From NCBI GenBank assembly GCA_001464865.1, contig LNEG01000097.1, positions 1 to 62,976 of the forward strand: 62,976 nt of DNA, read 5' to 3'. Under the pieces are notes generated by a model, which was not told where the DNA came from, did no database searches, and saw nothing but the letters and a program-made list of their open reading frames with translations. A program made the position numbers and the translations under genes. Source of the stretch: Burkholderiales bacterium Ga0074133. GTDB taxonomy: Bacteria; Pseudomonadota; Gammaproteobacteria; Burkholderiales; Burkholderiaceae_C. Positions 20,573 through 30,383 of the stretch are shown one piece after another. Position 1 is the first letter of the stretch, and every line of letters starts with the position of its first letter.

Positions 20573-21328
20573 GTGATTCTTTACGAATATCCCTTCAACG
20601 AGCGCCTCAGAACTTATCTGCGGCTTGAGCAGCTGTTCCGCCGGCTGGGTGAATTGATTCCGCGCCCCCACGCTCTGGACCACCATTTTGCGCTGGTCAC
20701 GATCTTCGAAATCATGGATGTCGCAGCGCGGGCCGATCTCAAATCGGATGTGCTTAAGGACATCGAAAAACACAAGCACCAGCTCGACAGCTACCGCGGC
20801 AATCCATCCATCTCGGAGGCAGCACTTGACGCAGTGATCGAGCAGTTGGACCGTTGCTTCCTGGCGCTCAACAGCCAGACAGGGAAGTCGGGGCATTCGC
20901 TCACCGAAAACGACTGGCTGATGAGCATTCGCAGCCGGGTGGGGATACCTGGCGGTACTTGCGGTTTTGACCTGCCGGCATATTACGCATGGCAGCACCA
21001 CCCACACACAGTGCGACAGCAGGCACTTGAGGGATGGGCTTCGACGCTTTCGCCTTTGGCGGAGTCGATCTATGTGCTGCTCAAGTTGTTGCGCGACTCA
21101 GGGGTACCGCAAAAGGTCGCAGCGGAACGCGGGCAATTTCAGCAGACACTGCCGCAAGGACGGACTTTCCAGTTGCTGCGGCTTCGCATCGATCCTGCGC
21201 TCGGACTCATTCCGGAGATCAGCGGCAACCGCCTGATTGTTTCGGTACGCCTGATGCGCATGCACGAGGACATGAGGCTTCATGCCTGCTCCGAAGACGC
21301 TGCTTTTGAACTGACACTTTGCGCCTGA
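20573..21328 (+). CDS. zapD: Cell division protein ZapD
   Basis: 251 residues from a GTG start, beginning MILYEYPFNERLRTYLRLE and containing WLMSIRSRVGIPGGTCGFD, both typical of ZapD (formerly YacF, DUF1342). ZapD cross-links FtsZ filaments at the division ring. Preceded by coaE and followed by yacG, as in E. coli. The 90-bp gap before it contains no separate gene. Confidence 0.94.
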   Translation: MILYEYPFNERLRTYLRLEQLFRRLGELIPRPHALDHHFALVTIFEIMDVAARADLKSDVLKDIEKHKHQLDSYRGNPSISEAALDAVIEQLDRCFLALNSQTGKSGHSLTENDWLMSIRSRVGIPGGTCGFDLPAYYAWQHHPHTVRQQALEGWASTLSPLAESIYVLLKLLRDSGVPQKVAAERGQFQQTLPQGRTFQLLRLRIDPALGLIPEISGNRLIVSVRLMRMHEDMRLHACSEDAAFELTLCA

Positions 21329-21400
21329 GGACCAAGTTTGCTGCAGCGCAGCTGCGGGTTCTCGATCTGACCTCTCTTCCTACGTTCGCGACGCTCCATC

Positions 21401-21622
21401 ATGGGCACACTACCCCCACCTACGGCCTCTACGGCCCGCATCGTCGTATGCCCCAGCTGCGGCGGCGATAGTGTTTACGCGCCCACCAATGCCTATCGGC
21501 CCTTTTGCAGCGAACGCTGCAAGCAGCTCGACCTGGGAGCGTGGGCCAGTGAAGACTTTCGCATGCCCGCCGAAGCCCCGCCCATAGATGGACCGTACGG
21601 TGATCCGCGCACAGAGCACTGA
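21401..21622 (+). CDS. yacG: DNA gyrase inhibitor YacG (zinc-binding)
   Basis: 73 residues with the four-cysteine zinc motif CPSC...[12 protein letters not shown], followed by [11 protein letters not shown], as in YacG. The E. coli homologue binds GyrB and inhibits DNA binding by gyrase. Last gene of the pilBCD-coaE-zapD-yacG run. The 284-bp convergent gap to the next gene holds no recognised feature. Confidence 0.93.
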   Translation: MGTLPPPTASTARIVVCPSCGGDSVYAPTNAYRPFCSERCKQLDLGAWASEDFRMPAEAPPIDGPYGDPRTEH

Positions 21623-21906
21623 CAAGCCACCAGGCCGTAGACAGACGACGCGGGTGACCACGGCTCAAGGGTCACATTCCTGTCCAAGGCATTGAGCAAG
21701 AAGCCCCAGCCTGCCGTGCGCAATGTCTGACGGGCTCACAGCACTGTTGAATGGCGATGGAGCCCGGCGAACGCGTGCGATTCGCACGGGCACCCTGCTC
21801 GCACGCGCACGCAACACGGACCATCCGGCTCAGTCTCCCTCTAAGCAGGTCGCCTTCATATGGTCCGGCTTGCGACGTTCCACTGTGCCACCCACCGCAT
21901 CACACG

Positions 21907-22365
21907 CTAGGGAGCGTCTGCAGACGAAAAAACAGCTCCCGCCAAGCCCCGCTCCTGCGCAAGCCAGTCCAGCACCGGATAGGCTCCCGGCAGCACCGGC
22001 TTCACAGTCAGGGGAAGCTGTTGCCACTGCATCTGTTGCCCTTCGCGCATTTCAAACGCACCGGTCCACTCAAAGACCTTGCACCAGTGCAGGCGAACCA
22101 GCGCATGGGGATAGTCGTGCTCGGTGACGTTCCAGATCGCCGCGGGGCCAATAGTGACGCCCAGCTCTTCGATGAGCTCACGACGAAGTGCCTGCTCGAC
22201 CGTCTCGCCCTCCTCCAGCTTGCCACCGGGAAACTCCCAGTAACCGGCGTAGGGCTTGCCAGGCGGGCGGGTAGAAAGCAGCAAAGCACCATCACTGCGC
22301 AGGAGGATGCCAACCGCTACCTCGGTGTGCTTGCGAGGTGCCACGGCGGGCACGGGCACATTCAT
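21907..22365 (-). CDS. mutT: MutT-like 8-oxo-dGTP diphosphatase (Nudix)
   Basis: 152 residues with the Nudix box [20 protein letters not shown] continuing ELGV, preceded by [16 protein letters not shown], as in MutT. Hydrolyses oxidised purine nucleoside triphosphates to avoid mutation. The start at [19 protein letters not shown] is chosen; upstream codons overlap the preceding ATPase gene. It lies 10 bp after the DUF815 ATPase, so the two are probably one transcript. The substrate is inferred from similarity. Confidence 0.88.
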   Translation of the reverse strand: MNVPVPAVAPRKHTEVAVGILLRSDGALLLSTRPPGKPYAGYWEFPGGKLEEGETVEQALRRELIEELGVTIGPAAIWNVTEHDYPHALVRLHWCKVFEWTGAFEMREGQQMQWQQLPLTVKPVLPGAYPVLDWLAQERGLAGAVFSSADAP

Positions 22366-22375
22366 CGTTGATACC

Positions 22376-23248
22376 TCAGCCACCACGTCGGCCCGCATGG
22401 TCGCGTGCAAACTGGTACGCCACGCGCCCGCTGCGAGAGCCGCGTTCGAGCGCCCATACCAGTGCCTCGGCGCGCGCTGCCGCCACATCGGCAGGAGGCA
22501 CCCCCAGGGACGCCAGCCACTGGCCCACGATGGCCAGGTATTCGTCCTGACTGAACGGATAAAAGCTCACCCACAGTCCAAAGCGTTCGGAGAGCGAAAT
22601 CTTTTCTTCCACCGCTTCTCCCGGATGCACCTCTCCGTCCGCCGTGTGCGTGTACGTGCGGTTCTCGGCCATGTACTCGGGCAGCAGGTGACGCCGGTTG
22701 CTGGTCGCGTAGATGAGCACGTTGGGGGTCGATGCCGCCACCGACCCGTCGAGGATGGACTTGAGCGCTTTGTAGCCTGGCTCGCCATCTTCAAAACTGA
22801 GGTCATCACAGAACACAATGAATTTTTCAGGTCTTCCGGCAACCACATCCACGATGTCTGGCAGATCCACCAGATCTGCCTTGTCCACCTCAATCAGTCG
22901 CAGACCGCGAGCAGCAAATGCGTTGAGGCAGGCCTTGATCAAAGACGACTTTCCAGTGCCACGCGCGCCGGTGAGCAGCACGTTGTTGGCTGGCTTGCCC
23001 GATACGAACTGCTCAGTGTTGCGCTCGATCCTGGCTTTTTGGGGCTCGATTTCCTGGAGATCATCCATGCGCACTTGTGCCACATGGCGCACGGGCTCCA
23101 GCGAGCCATGGCCGCTGCTCCGCTTGCGATACCGCCATGCGATGGCGGCAGACCAGTCAGGGGCACCCAGGGGCTGAGGCAAAACGGATTCGATGCGCGC
23201 CATCAGTTGCTCGGCACGTTCGATGAGATTCTCGAATTTTTGATTCAT
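22376..23248 (-). CDS. DUF815-type AAA ATPase
   Basis: A 290-residue ATP-binding protein of the DUF815 family. Walker A in [16 protein letters not shown]; Walker [21 protein letters not shown]; sensor [15 protein letters not shown]-terminal lid with [16 protein letters not shown]. The open frame begins at 23275 (MDLQGLQAK), but those nine codons are made from intergenic repeat copy d, so the start [14 protein letters not shown] at 23248 is preferred. Function unknown. It sits between argJ and mutT in a minus-strand run. Confidence 0.87.
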   Translation of the reverse strand: MNQKFENLIERAEQLMARIESVLPQPLGAPDWSAAIAWRYRKRSSGHGSLEPVRHVAQVRMDDLQEIEPQKARIERNTEQFVSGKPANNVLLTGARGTGKSSLIKACLNAFAARGLRLIEVDKADLVDLPDIVDVVAGRPEKFIVFCDDLSFEDGEPGYKALKSILDGSVAASTPNVLIYATSNRRHLLPEYMAENRTYTHTADGEVHPGEAVEEKISLSERFGLWVSFYPFSQDEYLAIVGQWLASLGVPPADVAAARAEALVWALERGSRSGRVAYQFARDHAGRRGG

Positions 23249-23251
23249 TTT

Positions 23252-23300
23252 GGCCTGTAGCCCTTGCAAATCCATGCCTGATGGCTATTTTATTGATAGC
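23252..23300 (+). repeat. Bipartite hairpin repeat, copy d (argJ-ATPase gap)
   Basis: GGCCTGTAG-CCCTTG...GCCTG followed by GCTAT (23284-23288) / ATAGC (23296-23300) with a 7-nt spacer. The left half is nearly identical to copy g at 46116. The first stem is only GGC/GCC. Confidence 0.65.
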
Positions 23301-23309
23301 AAAAACAGG

Positions 23310-24539
23310 TCAGGAGCGATAATCGGCGTTGATGGTCACGTATTCGTGGCTGAAGTCACAGGTCCACACCGTATCTGCCGCCTCACCGCGCCCCAACAGC
23401 ACGCGCACCGTGATCTCGCTTTGCTTCATCACGCGCTGGCCGTCCTCTTCACGGTACGCCGGATTGCGCCCCCCTTGAACAGCCACATGCACATCGTCCA
23501 GGTACAGGTCAATACCGGTCTGGTCGAGATCTTCAATGCCTGCATAACCCACTGCGGCCAGAATGCGGCCAAGGTTCGGATCGCTGGCAAAAAAGGCCGT
23601 CTTGACGAGGGGAGAGTGGGCGATGGCATACGCGACCTGGCGGCATTCTTCGCCGGTCTTGCCTCCCTCCACACGCACCGTGATGAACTTGGTGGCGCCC
23701 TCGCCGTCGCGCACTATCGCCTGGGCGAGCTGCTGCGACACGCGCATCATGGCCTGCTTGAGCGCCTGGCCGTCTGCGCTGTCCAGATCCGTGATGGGCG
23801 GATGGGCCGCCTTGTTGGTGGCCACCACAACGAAAGAGTCGTTGGTTGACGTGTCACCGTCGATCGTGATGCGGTTGAATGAACCGTCGGCCAAGTCGGT
23901 CGCCAGCTTTTGCATGACGGAAGGGTGCACACAGGCATCTGTTGCCATGAAGCCGAGCATGGTCGCCATGTTCGGCCGAATCATGCCTGCGCCCTTGCTG
24001 ATGCCCGTGATGGTGACCGTCGCGCCGCCAACTTCGGCCTGCGCGGAAAACGCTTTGGGAATGGTGTCGGTCGTCATGATCCCCTCGGCCGCCCGAGCCC
24101 AGTGATCGACGCGTGCGTCCGCAATGGCGGCAGGCAAACCGGCCTCGATACGGTCATGCGGGAGTGGCTCCATGATCACGCCCGTGGAGAACGGCAGGAT
24201 CTGCTCCGGAGCCAGTTCAAGCCGCCGCGCGAGGGCGATACACGTCGCGCGCGCCCGCACCAGACCGTCGGATCCCGTTCCGGCATTGGCGTTACCTGTG
24301 TTGATGACCATGGCCCGGATGCCCTGGCCCGCGGCCAGATGCTCACGGCTGAGCTGTACAGGCGCTGCACAGAACCTGTTCTTGGTGAACACACCTGCCA
24401 CGCTGGCACCTTCGTCCAGCAGGAACACGGTGAGGTCCTTGCGATTGGCCTTGCGGATGCCGGCTTCGGCAACACCAATACGAACTCCCGCGACGGGGTG
24501 CAGGTCGGCGGCAACAGGGGCTGAGAGATTGACGGGCAT
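23310..24539 (-). CDS. argJ: Bifunctional ornithine acetyltransferase / N-acetylglutamate synthase
   Basis: Transfers acetyl from N-acetylornithine to glutamate in the cyclic arginine pathway. The 409-residue precursor contains the self-cleavage site [14 protein letters not shown], where the protein splits before the threonine that becomes the nucleophile of the beta chain. Also visible: [22 protein letters not shown] (substrate loop) and the C-terminal GRGEA...[10 protein letters not shown]. Start at [14 protein letters not shown] (24539) after an AAGGTC ribosome site. Downstream of secA on the same strand. Confidence 0.96.
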   Translation of the reverse strand: MPVNLSAPVAADLHPVAGVRIGVAEAGIRKANRKDLTVFLLDEGASVAGVFTKNRFCAAPVQLSREHLAAGQGIRAMVINTGNANAGTGSDGLVRARATCIALARRLELAPEQILPFSTGVIMEPLPHDRIEAGLPAAIADARVDHWARAAEGIMTTDTIPKAFSAQAEVGGATVTITGISKGAGMIRPNMATMLGFMATDACVHPSVMQKLATDLADGSFNRITIDGDTSTNDSFVVVATNKAAHPPITDLDSADGQALKQAMMRVSQQLAQAIVRDGEGATKFITVRVEGGKTGEECRQVAYAIAHSPLVKTAFFASDPNLGRILAAVGYAGIEDLDQTGIDLYLDDVHVAVQGGRNPAYREEDGQRVMKQSEITVRVLLGRGEAADTVWTCDFSHEYVTINADYRS

Positions 24540-24688
24540 GGTGACCTTCTGTGGATGACTTTTGCAATTATCGGAAAAACCGGCGGTCCAAATGACGACA
24601 CGGGCCGCAGCCCGTGTCGTCATTGGTTGGAAAGGGCCAGGGTCAGGTGACAGGGCCAGCCTGCGCGCTACCGACCGCTATCGGCACG

Positions 24689-27432
24689 TCAGGCCAGCTT
24701 GCCGTGACACTGCTTGAACTTCTTGCCGCTTCCACATGGGCAGGGGTCGTTACGTCCCACACGCATTCCCTCCGGCAAGGCTGCTGTAGCGTCGCCTCCG
24801 GCCATCTGTCCGGCAGCAACGACTTCGGCCTCGCCCGTCGCGGTGGGGGCGGTGTAAGTCACGTTGGCAATGCTTTCACCACGCGCTTCCATGTCCTGGG
24901 CGGCCTGGTCGAGCTGTTCGGGCGACTGCACCTGTACCGTCATCAGGATCTTGGTGACTTCGTTCTTGACGTGGTCGATCAGCTGACGGAACAGTTCAAA
25001 CGCTTCACGCTTGTACTCCTGCTTGGGCTGCTTTTGTGCATAGCCCCGCAGGTGGATGCCCTGGCGCAGATAGTCCAGGGCGCTCAGGTGGTCGCGCCAG
25101 TTGGAGTCAAAACCCTGCAACAGGACCATGCGTTCGAACTGTGTGAAGTTTTCACGCCCGACCTGTGACACCTTGGCTTCGAACGACGCATGCGCCGCCG
25201 CCACCACTTTTTCCAGGATCTCGTCGTCGGTAATGGCGGTGGCGGCCTGCACTTCCTGCAGCAGGTCCATCCTGACGTGCCAATCGTCGGCCAGCGCCTT
25301 TTCGAGCGAAGGGATATCCCACTGCTCTTCCAGCGATTCCACCGGCACATACTGGCGAACCAGATCTGTCATGCAGTCTTCACGCATGGCAGCAATCACG
25401 TCCGACAGATCACTTGCGTCCAGGATGTCATTGCGCTGCTGGTAAATCACCTTGCGCTGGTCGTTGGCAACGTCGTCGTACTCCAGCAGCTGTTTGCGCA
25501 CGTCGAAGTTGCGGGCTTCCACCTTGCGCTGGGCCGACTCGATGCTTCGCGTGACGATACCGGCTTCAATGGCTTCGCCATCGGGCATCTTCAGGCGGTC
25601 CATGATCGCCCGCACCCGATCGCCGGCGAAGATCCGCATCAGCGAATCATCGAGGCTCAGATAAAAGCGCGATGAGCCAGGGTCGCCCTGGCGGCCGGAG
25701 CGGCCACGCAGCTGGTTGTCGATACGCCGCGATTCATGGCGCTCGGTCGCAATGATGCGCAGGCCGCCGAGGCCTGTGACCTTCTCGTGGTCAATCTTCC
25801 ACTGCTCACGCAGGGCAGCCACCTTCGCGGCGCGGTCTGCTTCGCTGAGCGATTCATCCGCCTCAATGGCGGCCACATCGTTTTCGATATTACCGCCCAG
25901 CACGATGTGGTGGCAATGGTGATCATGCCCGGGCGCCCTGCCTGGGCGACGATGTCCGCCTCACGTGCGTGCTGTTTCGCGTTCAGAACCTGGTGGGGCA
26001 GCCCCTCCTTTTTCAGCAATTCGTCGATGATCTCTGAGTTTTCAATCGACGTGGTGCCGACCAGCACGGGTTGGCCGCGCTCATGGCATTCACGGATGTC
26101 CTTGATGGCGGCCTCGTACTTCTCGCGCGTCGTCTTGTAGACGCGGTCCAGCTGGTCATCGCGCTTGCTGGGACGGTTGGGCGGGATGACTACCGTTTCC
26201 AGGCCATAGATTTCCTGGAACTCGTAGGCTTCGGTATCGGCCGTGCCCGTCATGCCTGCCAGCTTGCCGTACAGACGGAAGTAATTCTGGAAGGTGATCG
26301 AGGCCATCGTCTGGTTTTCGGCCTGGATCTTCACGCCCTCCTTGGCTTCCACGGCCTGGTGCAGGCCTTCGCTCCACCGGCGACCGGACATGAGTCGCCC
26401 GGTGAATTCGTCGACGATGACGATCTCGCCGTTCTGCACCACGTAATGCTGATCACGGTGATACAGGTTGTTGGCACGCAGCGCGGCATACAGGTGATGC
26501 ATCAGCGTGATGTTGGCCGGGTCGTATAACGACGCACCTTCGGCGATCAGGCCCTGGCTGGCGAGCACGCGCTCCGCAGTCTCATGGCCCTGTTCCGTCA
26601 GGAAAACCTGGTGCGTCTTTTCGTCGAGCGTGAAATCGCCCGGCTTGGTCACGCCTTCGCCGGTGCGCGGGTCTGCCTCGCCCTCCTGACGCACGAGCAT
26701 GGGCACTACCTTGTTCATCGCGATGTACATCGCCGTATGGTCTTCCGCCTGGCCGCTGATGATCAGCGGTGTGCGTGCCTCGTCGATCAGGATCGAGTCC
26801 ACCTCGTCGACGATGGCGAAATTCAATCCGTGCTGGACGCGATCCCGCGCCTCATAGACCATGTTGTCGCGCAGGTAGTCAAAGCCATATTCGTTGTTGG
26901 TACCGTAGGTGATGTCAGCCCGGTACGCAGCCTGCTTTTCCTCGCGCGGCATGTTCGGCAGGTTGATGCCGACCGACAAGCCGAGGAAGTTGTACAGGCG
27001 CCCCATCCACTGGGCGTCACGATTCGCCAGGTAGTCGTTGACCGTCACTACATGCACGCCCTTGCCGGACAAGGCATTGAGGTACACCGGCAGCGTGGCG
27101 GTCAGCGTCTTGCCCTCACCCGTGCGCATTTCCGAAATCTTGCCGAAGTGAAGTGCCATGCCGCCGAGCATCTGCACATCAAAGTGGCGCATCTTCATCA
27201 CGCGCTTGGAACCTTCTCGGACCACGGCGAACGCCTCGGGCAGCAAGTCGTCCAGTGAAGTCCCGTTGGCAACGCGCTCCTTGAACTCCTGGGTCTTGGC
27301 GCGCAGTTGCTCATCCGACAGCTTCTCGTAGTCGGGCTCCATCGCATTGATGCGGGTCACCGTCTTGCGGTACTGCTTGAGGAGCCGGTCGTTGCGGCTG
27401 CCGAAAAGTTTGGTGAGGAAGTTGGTGGCCAT
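24689..27432 (-). pseudogene. secA: Preprotein translocase ATPase SecA, frame broken by a 22-bp deletion
   Basis: Motor of the Sec pathway. Reading from 27432 the frame is normal: [18 protein letters not shown], Walker A region [18 protein letters not shown]-like [15 protein letters not shown], helicase [17 protein letters not shown]. After PGMITIAT (near 25909) the frame runs into nonsense. The rest of SecA resumes in another frame at [15 protein letters not shown] and ends with the zinc tail [13 protein letters not shown]. Between them the conserved NMAGRGTDI lacks seven codons plus one base. With 22 bp restored the protein would be about 921 residues, normal for SecA. Since secA is usually essential, an assembly or base-calling error in this GC-rich palindromic stretch is a serious alternative to a true lesion. 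Confidence 0.9.
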
Positions 27433-27598
27433 GCGAACAGGACCGCCTGATGCGCCAGAGGCAGCACGCCAGACGACCGAAATCCCTAAGATGAATTGAG
27501 ATCAAGTGGGTCCGGCGCTGCCGATTGCAAGCAATGCAATGCGGCGCGCCAGATGCCGGACCGGCGATTTTACCCGCCAGCCACGCGCCCCTGAGGCG

Positions 27599-28546
27599 CT
27601 ACCGGGATGATGACGCAGGCGCAGCTGCCAGCTGGGGTGCAACCCCACCTGCACTGAGGAATTTCTGGGGGTCCTGGAACACGCCCTGAACGAGTACCTC
27701 GAAGTGCAGATGCGCGCCTGTCGAGCGACCGGTGGTACCGACCTCGGCGATTTTTTGGCCGCGTCGCACGATATCGCCCCGCTTCACCATGGTCTTGGAC
27801 GCATGCGCGTAGCGGGTGACCAGCTGGTTCCCGTGATCTATCTCAACCATGTTCCCATAGGCGGGATGAAACTCCTGCGTAACGACCATACCCCCTGCAG
27901 CAGCAAGGATGGGCGTTCCAGTGTCAGCCTGAAAATCGAGACCCGTGTGCAGGGCTGACTGCCCTGTGATCGGGTCGACTCGCCAGCCAAAGCCGGACCC
28001 CGCTGTCCGCCCGGTCACCGGCGCGTGAGTGGGGATCATCTTCTTGCGGATATGCTGATCGAACAGCCGGGACTCCAGGACGGTCATCAGGTCCACACGT
28101 TGATGGGTCAGCTGTTCAAGCTCGTCGAGAGTCGTCTGCAATTCTTCCATTGAGAGACTTCGCGCACTCACCAGCGCCCCCCCTCGCGCGTCACCCTTGG
28201 CCGGCTCAGGGGCGGGCATTCCGGCCAGTCCCATCACCCGGTCGCCGAGGGATTCGAGCTGCACCATGCGGGCCTGCATCTCGCCCACCCGTCGTGCCAT
28301 GGCGTCGAGGTTGGCCCGCATGTAACGGTCTCGCTCGGCGAAATCGTCCTTCACCACCAGGCGGACCAGCGACCCGACAATGGGCCAGCCCTCGCGTGCT
28401 CCCTTGAGGAAAACCCAGTGATAAAGCGATGCCGCAACAACCATGAGGCACAGTGAAAGCGCCAGCCCGAAGAGAAGCAGTCTTGCGCCAGACAGATGGA
28501 TCGCGCGGCTACGTGCAAGCCGGGCGTCCGTGATAATCACATGCAC
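27599..28546 (-). CDS. M23 family metallopeptidase
   Basis: A 315-residue inner-membrane-anchored protein with one N-terminal transmembrane helix (LLLFGLALSLCLMVVAASLY), a coiled-coil region (residues ~70-150) and a C-terminal LytM/M23 domain: SGFGWRVDPITGQSALHTG carries the first zinc ligand, then HGNQLVTRYAH and the second site STGAHLHFEV. Probably a peptidoglycan endopeptidase or a hydrolase regulator. It is upstream of secA on the same strand and divergent from the DUF721 gene. Confidence 0.9.
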   Translation of the reverse strand: MHVIITDARLARSRAIHLSGARLLLFGLALSLCLMVVAASLYHWVFLKGAREGWPIVGSLVRLVVKDDFAERDRYMRANLDAMARRVGEMQARMVQLESLGDRVMGLAGMPAPEPAKGDARGGALVSARSLSMEELQTTLDELEQLTHQRVDLMTVLESRLFDQHIRKKMIPTHAPVTGRTAGSGFGWRVDPITGQSALHTGLDFQADTGTPILAAAGGMVVTQEFHPAYGNMVEIDHGNQLVTRYAHASKTMVKRGDIVRRGQKIAEVGTTGRSTGAHLHFEVLVQGVFQDPQKFLSAGGVAPQLAAAPASSSR

Positions 28547-28578
28547 TTCGTCCCCTTCAAACTGAAGACTTCCCCGCC

Positions 28579-28878
28579 ATGAGCCGCCGCCACTACGCAG
28601 TCAGCCTTCAGCAGGCCAGCCAGGAATCTCCTACGCTGGCGCGACTGACTGCATTGACACGCGAATCCAGCGAGAGACTCAAGGCCATCGAAACATTGAT
28701 ACCGGCAGGGCTCAGGGCAACCATTCAGGCGGGCCCCATCGACGGGGATTCATGGTGCCTGCTGGTTAGAAGCAACTCCGCTGCCGCCAAGCTGCGTCAG
28801 CTGGCGCCTGCTCTGCAAGCGCATCTGCGCAGCCGGGGGTGGGAGGTTAACGCGATTCGCCTCAAAGTTCAAACCTGA
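28579..28878 (+). CDS. DciA-like (DUF721) protein
   Basis: 99 residues: MSRRHYAVSLQQAS then ALTRESSERLKAIETLIPAGLR and VRSNSAAAKLRQLAPALQAHL, the DUF721 pattern. In bacteria without DnaC, DciA of this family loads the replicative helicase DnaB. It is shorter than many DciA proteins, so assignment to DciA is by family resemblance. Divergent from the M23 peptidase, with only 32 bp between the starts. Confidence 0.75.
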   Translation: MSRRHYAVSLQQASQESPTLARLTALTRESSERLKAIETLIPAGLRATIQAGPIDGDSWCLLVRSNSAAAKLRQLAPALQAHLRSRGWEVNAIRLKVQT

Positions 28879-28931
28879 AGGCTTGAGAGGAAGGAGGTTC
28901 GGGGCATGCCCGAAGAGGCGAAGAGGGGATA

Positions 28932-29007
28932 TGGTGCCGGTTGTCGGAATCGAACTGACGACCTACCGCTTACAAGGCGGGTGCTCTACCAACTGAGCTA
29001 AACCGGC
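28932..29007 (-). tRNA. tRNA-Thr (TGT)
   Basis: 76 nt including an encoded CCA. Acceptor stem GCCGGTT / AACCGGC on the minus strand, D-arm TAGCTCAGTTGGTAGAGC, anticodon stem CCGC / GCGG around the loop CTTGTAA (anticodon TGT, reading ACA), T-arm with AGTTCGATTCC. It sits between the DUF721 gene and sspB. Confidence 0.96.
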
Positions 29008-29057
29008 GAGACTTGGATTCTAGCGCGCAAAAAGGGGCGCGAAACCGAATTGATGCG

Positions 29058-29615
29058 CTATTTGACGCGCTTGAGCGACGGGCGGGAGCTCCCCCCGGCC
29101 GGCGATGGACGCGGCGCATCCCCGTCGTCGCCAGGTTTTCGACCTTCGTCGCTGGTCACCAACTGCACCACACGCTCGTCGTGTGAAGCACTGGAGGCGC
29201 CGCCAATCGCGGACTCCTGTGGTGGAGGGGAAACCGGCTCGGCTACACCTGAACGGGACATCGTCAGCCCAGCGCCGCCACTTTCAAGCACGTCGACGGG
29301 GGCGGGGAACGCCATACCCTGTCCATTTTCACGCGCATAAATCGCAATGACCCGACCAATCGGCACAAGAATATCCCGTGGCTTGCCACCAAACCGCGCC
29401 TTGAACTCAATGAAGTCATTCCCGAGCTGCAGGGAACTGGTCGCATCGAAACTGACATTGAGCACGATCTCCCCATCCTTCACGTATTCACGAGGAACCT
29501 GCACGGAGTCATCAACACGCACCGCGACGTAGGGCGTAAACCCGTTGTCGGTACACCATTCGTACAGTGCACGAATCAGGTAGGGGCGCGTCGAGGTGGA
29601 TTCCGGAGGAGTCAT
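29058..29615 (-). CDS. sspB: ClpXP protease specificity-enhancing factor SspB
   Basis: Delivers ssrA-tagged proteins to ClpXP. 185 residues: the N-terminal SspB fold (STRPYLIRALYEWCTDNGFT, PYVAVRV, FKARFGGKPRDILVPIG, AIYAREN) followed by a long flexible, acidic-proline linker and a short C-terminal SLKRVK tail that would dock on the ClpX zinc domain. Start at MTPPESTSTRP preceded by GGAGGA; nine codons further upstream are open but less likely. Cotranscribed with sspA upstream, as in E. coli. Confidence 0.95.
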   Translation of the reverse strand: MTPPESTSTRPYLIRALYEWCTDNGFTPYVAVRVDDSVQVPREYVKDGEIVLNVSFDATSSLQLGNDFIEFKARFGGKPRDILVPIGRVIAIYARENGQGMAFPAPVDVLESGGAGLTMSRSGVAEPVSPPPQESAIGGASSASHDERVVQLVTSDEGRKPGDDGDAPRPSPAGGSSRPSLKRVK

Positions 29616-29670
29616 GGATTCGGGTGGGGAGCGACGTGGCAAGACTAGGCAATGAACGACACCGGCGCAA

Positions 29671-30282
29671 TTACTTGCGCATCACCTTCTCGGAGGGTGT
29701 CAGTGCCTCGATGTAGGCGGGCCGCGAAAAAATACGTTCTGCATATTTGAGCAGCGGAGCAGCGTTCTTGCTCAGGTCGATGCCGTAGTAATCAAGACGC
29801 CACAGCAGCGGAGCGATGGCTACATCCAGCATGGAAAAATTGTCGCCCAGCATGTACTTGTTCTTGAGGAACACCGGGGCCAGCTGGGTGAGCCGGTCAC
29901 GGATGTGGGCGCGCGCCTTTTCCAGTGCCTTTTCGTTGCCCTTGGTCGCGCGCGATTCAAGCGCGTTCACATGCACGAACAGTTCCTTTTCGAAGTTGAG
30001 CAGGAACAGGCGGACGCGTGCGCGATCTACCGGGTCACCCGGCATCAGCTGCGGATGGGGAAAGCGCTCGTCAATGTACTCGTTGATGATGTTCGACTCG
30101 TACAGGATCAGGTCGCGCTCGACCAGGATCGGCACCTGTCCGTAGGGATTCATCACGCTGATGTCTTCGGGCTTGTTGTACAGGTCCACATCGCGGATCT
30201 CGAAGTCCATGCCCTTCTCGAACAGGACAAAACGGCAGCGGTGAGAGAAGGGACAGGTCGTACCCGAGTAAAGCACCATCAT
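29671..30282 (-). CDS. sspA: Stringent starvation protein A (GST-fold)
   Basis: 203 residues with a glutathione-S-transferase fold: MMVLYSGTTCPFSHRCRFVL, the cis-proline motif YGQVPILVERD, LYESNIINEYIDERFPHP, and a C-terminal helical domain ending PSEKVMRK. SspA binds RNA polymerase and alters transcription under starvation; it has no GST activity in E. coli. AGGAG precedes the start. Two stem-loops with T runs stand just upstream, after petC, leaving almost no room for a promoter. Confidence 0.94.
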   Translation of the reverse strand: MMVLYSGTTCPFSHRCRFVLFEKGMDFEIRDVDLYNKPEDISVMNPYGQVPILVERDLILYESNIINEYIDERFPHPQLMPGDPVDRARVRLFLLNFEKELFVHVNALESRATKGNEKALEKARAHIRDRLTQLAPVFLKNKYMLGDNFSMLDVAIAPLLWRLDYYGIDLSKNAAPLLKYAERIFSRPAYIEALTPSEKVMRK

Positions 30283-30300
30283 GGTGTGAGGCTCCTAAAA

Positions 30301-30333
30301 ATCAAAAGAGTGGGACGCCAAAGCGCCCACTCT
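30301..30333 (-). terminator. Second terminator hairpin between petC and sspA
   Basis: 8-bp stem AGAGTGGG / CCCACTCT, extended inside by CGC/GCG; on the minus strand it is followed by TTTTGATTTTT. Ends 18 bp before the sspA ATG. Confidence 0.7.
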
Positions 30334-30335
30334 GC

Positions 30336-30367
30336 AAAAAACCAATTGGCACCCGCCAGGGGTGCCA
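30336..30367 (-). terminator. Terminator after petC
   Basis: Perfect 8-bp stem TGGCACCC / GGGTGCCA with a 5-nt loop; on the minus strand followed after ATTGG by six T residues. Confidence 0.8.
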
Positions 30368-30383
30368 GTGATCGATGTGGCGT

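Noticed and set aside
25657..25909. Programmed frameshifting in secA
   Set aside because: There is no slippery heptamer or downstream signal, and a +1 or -1 shift would still lack seven conserved residues of the helicase motif; a deletion explains the gap exactly.
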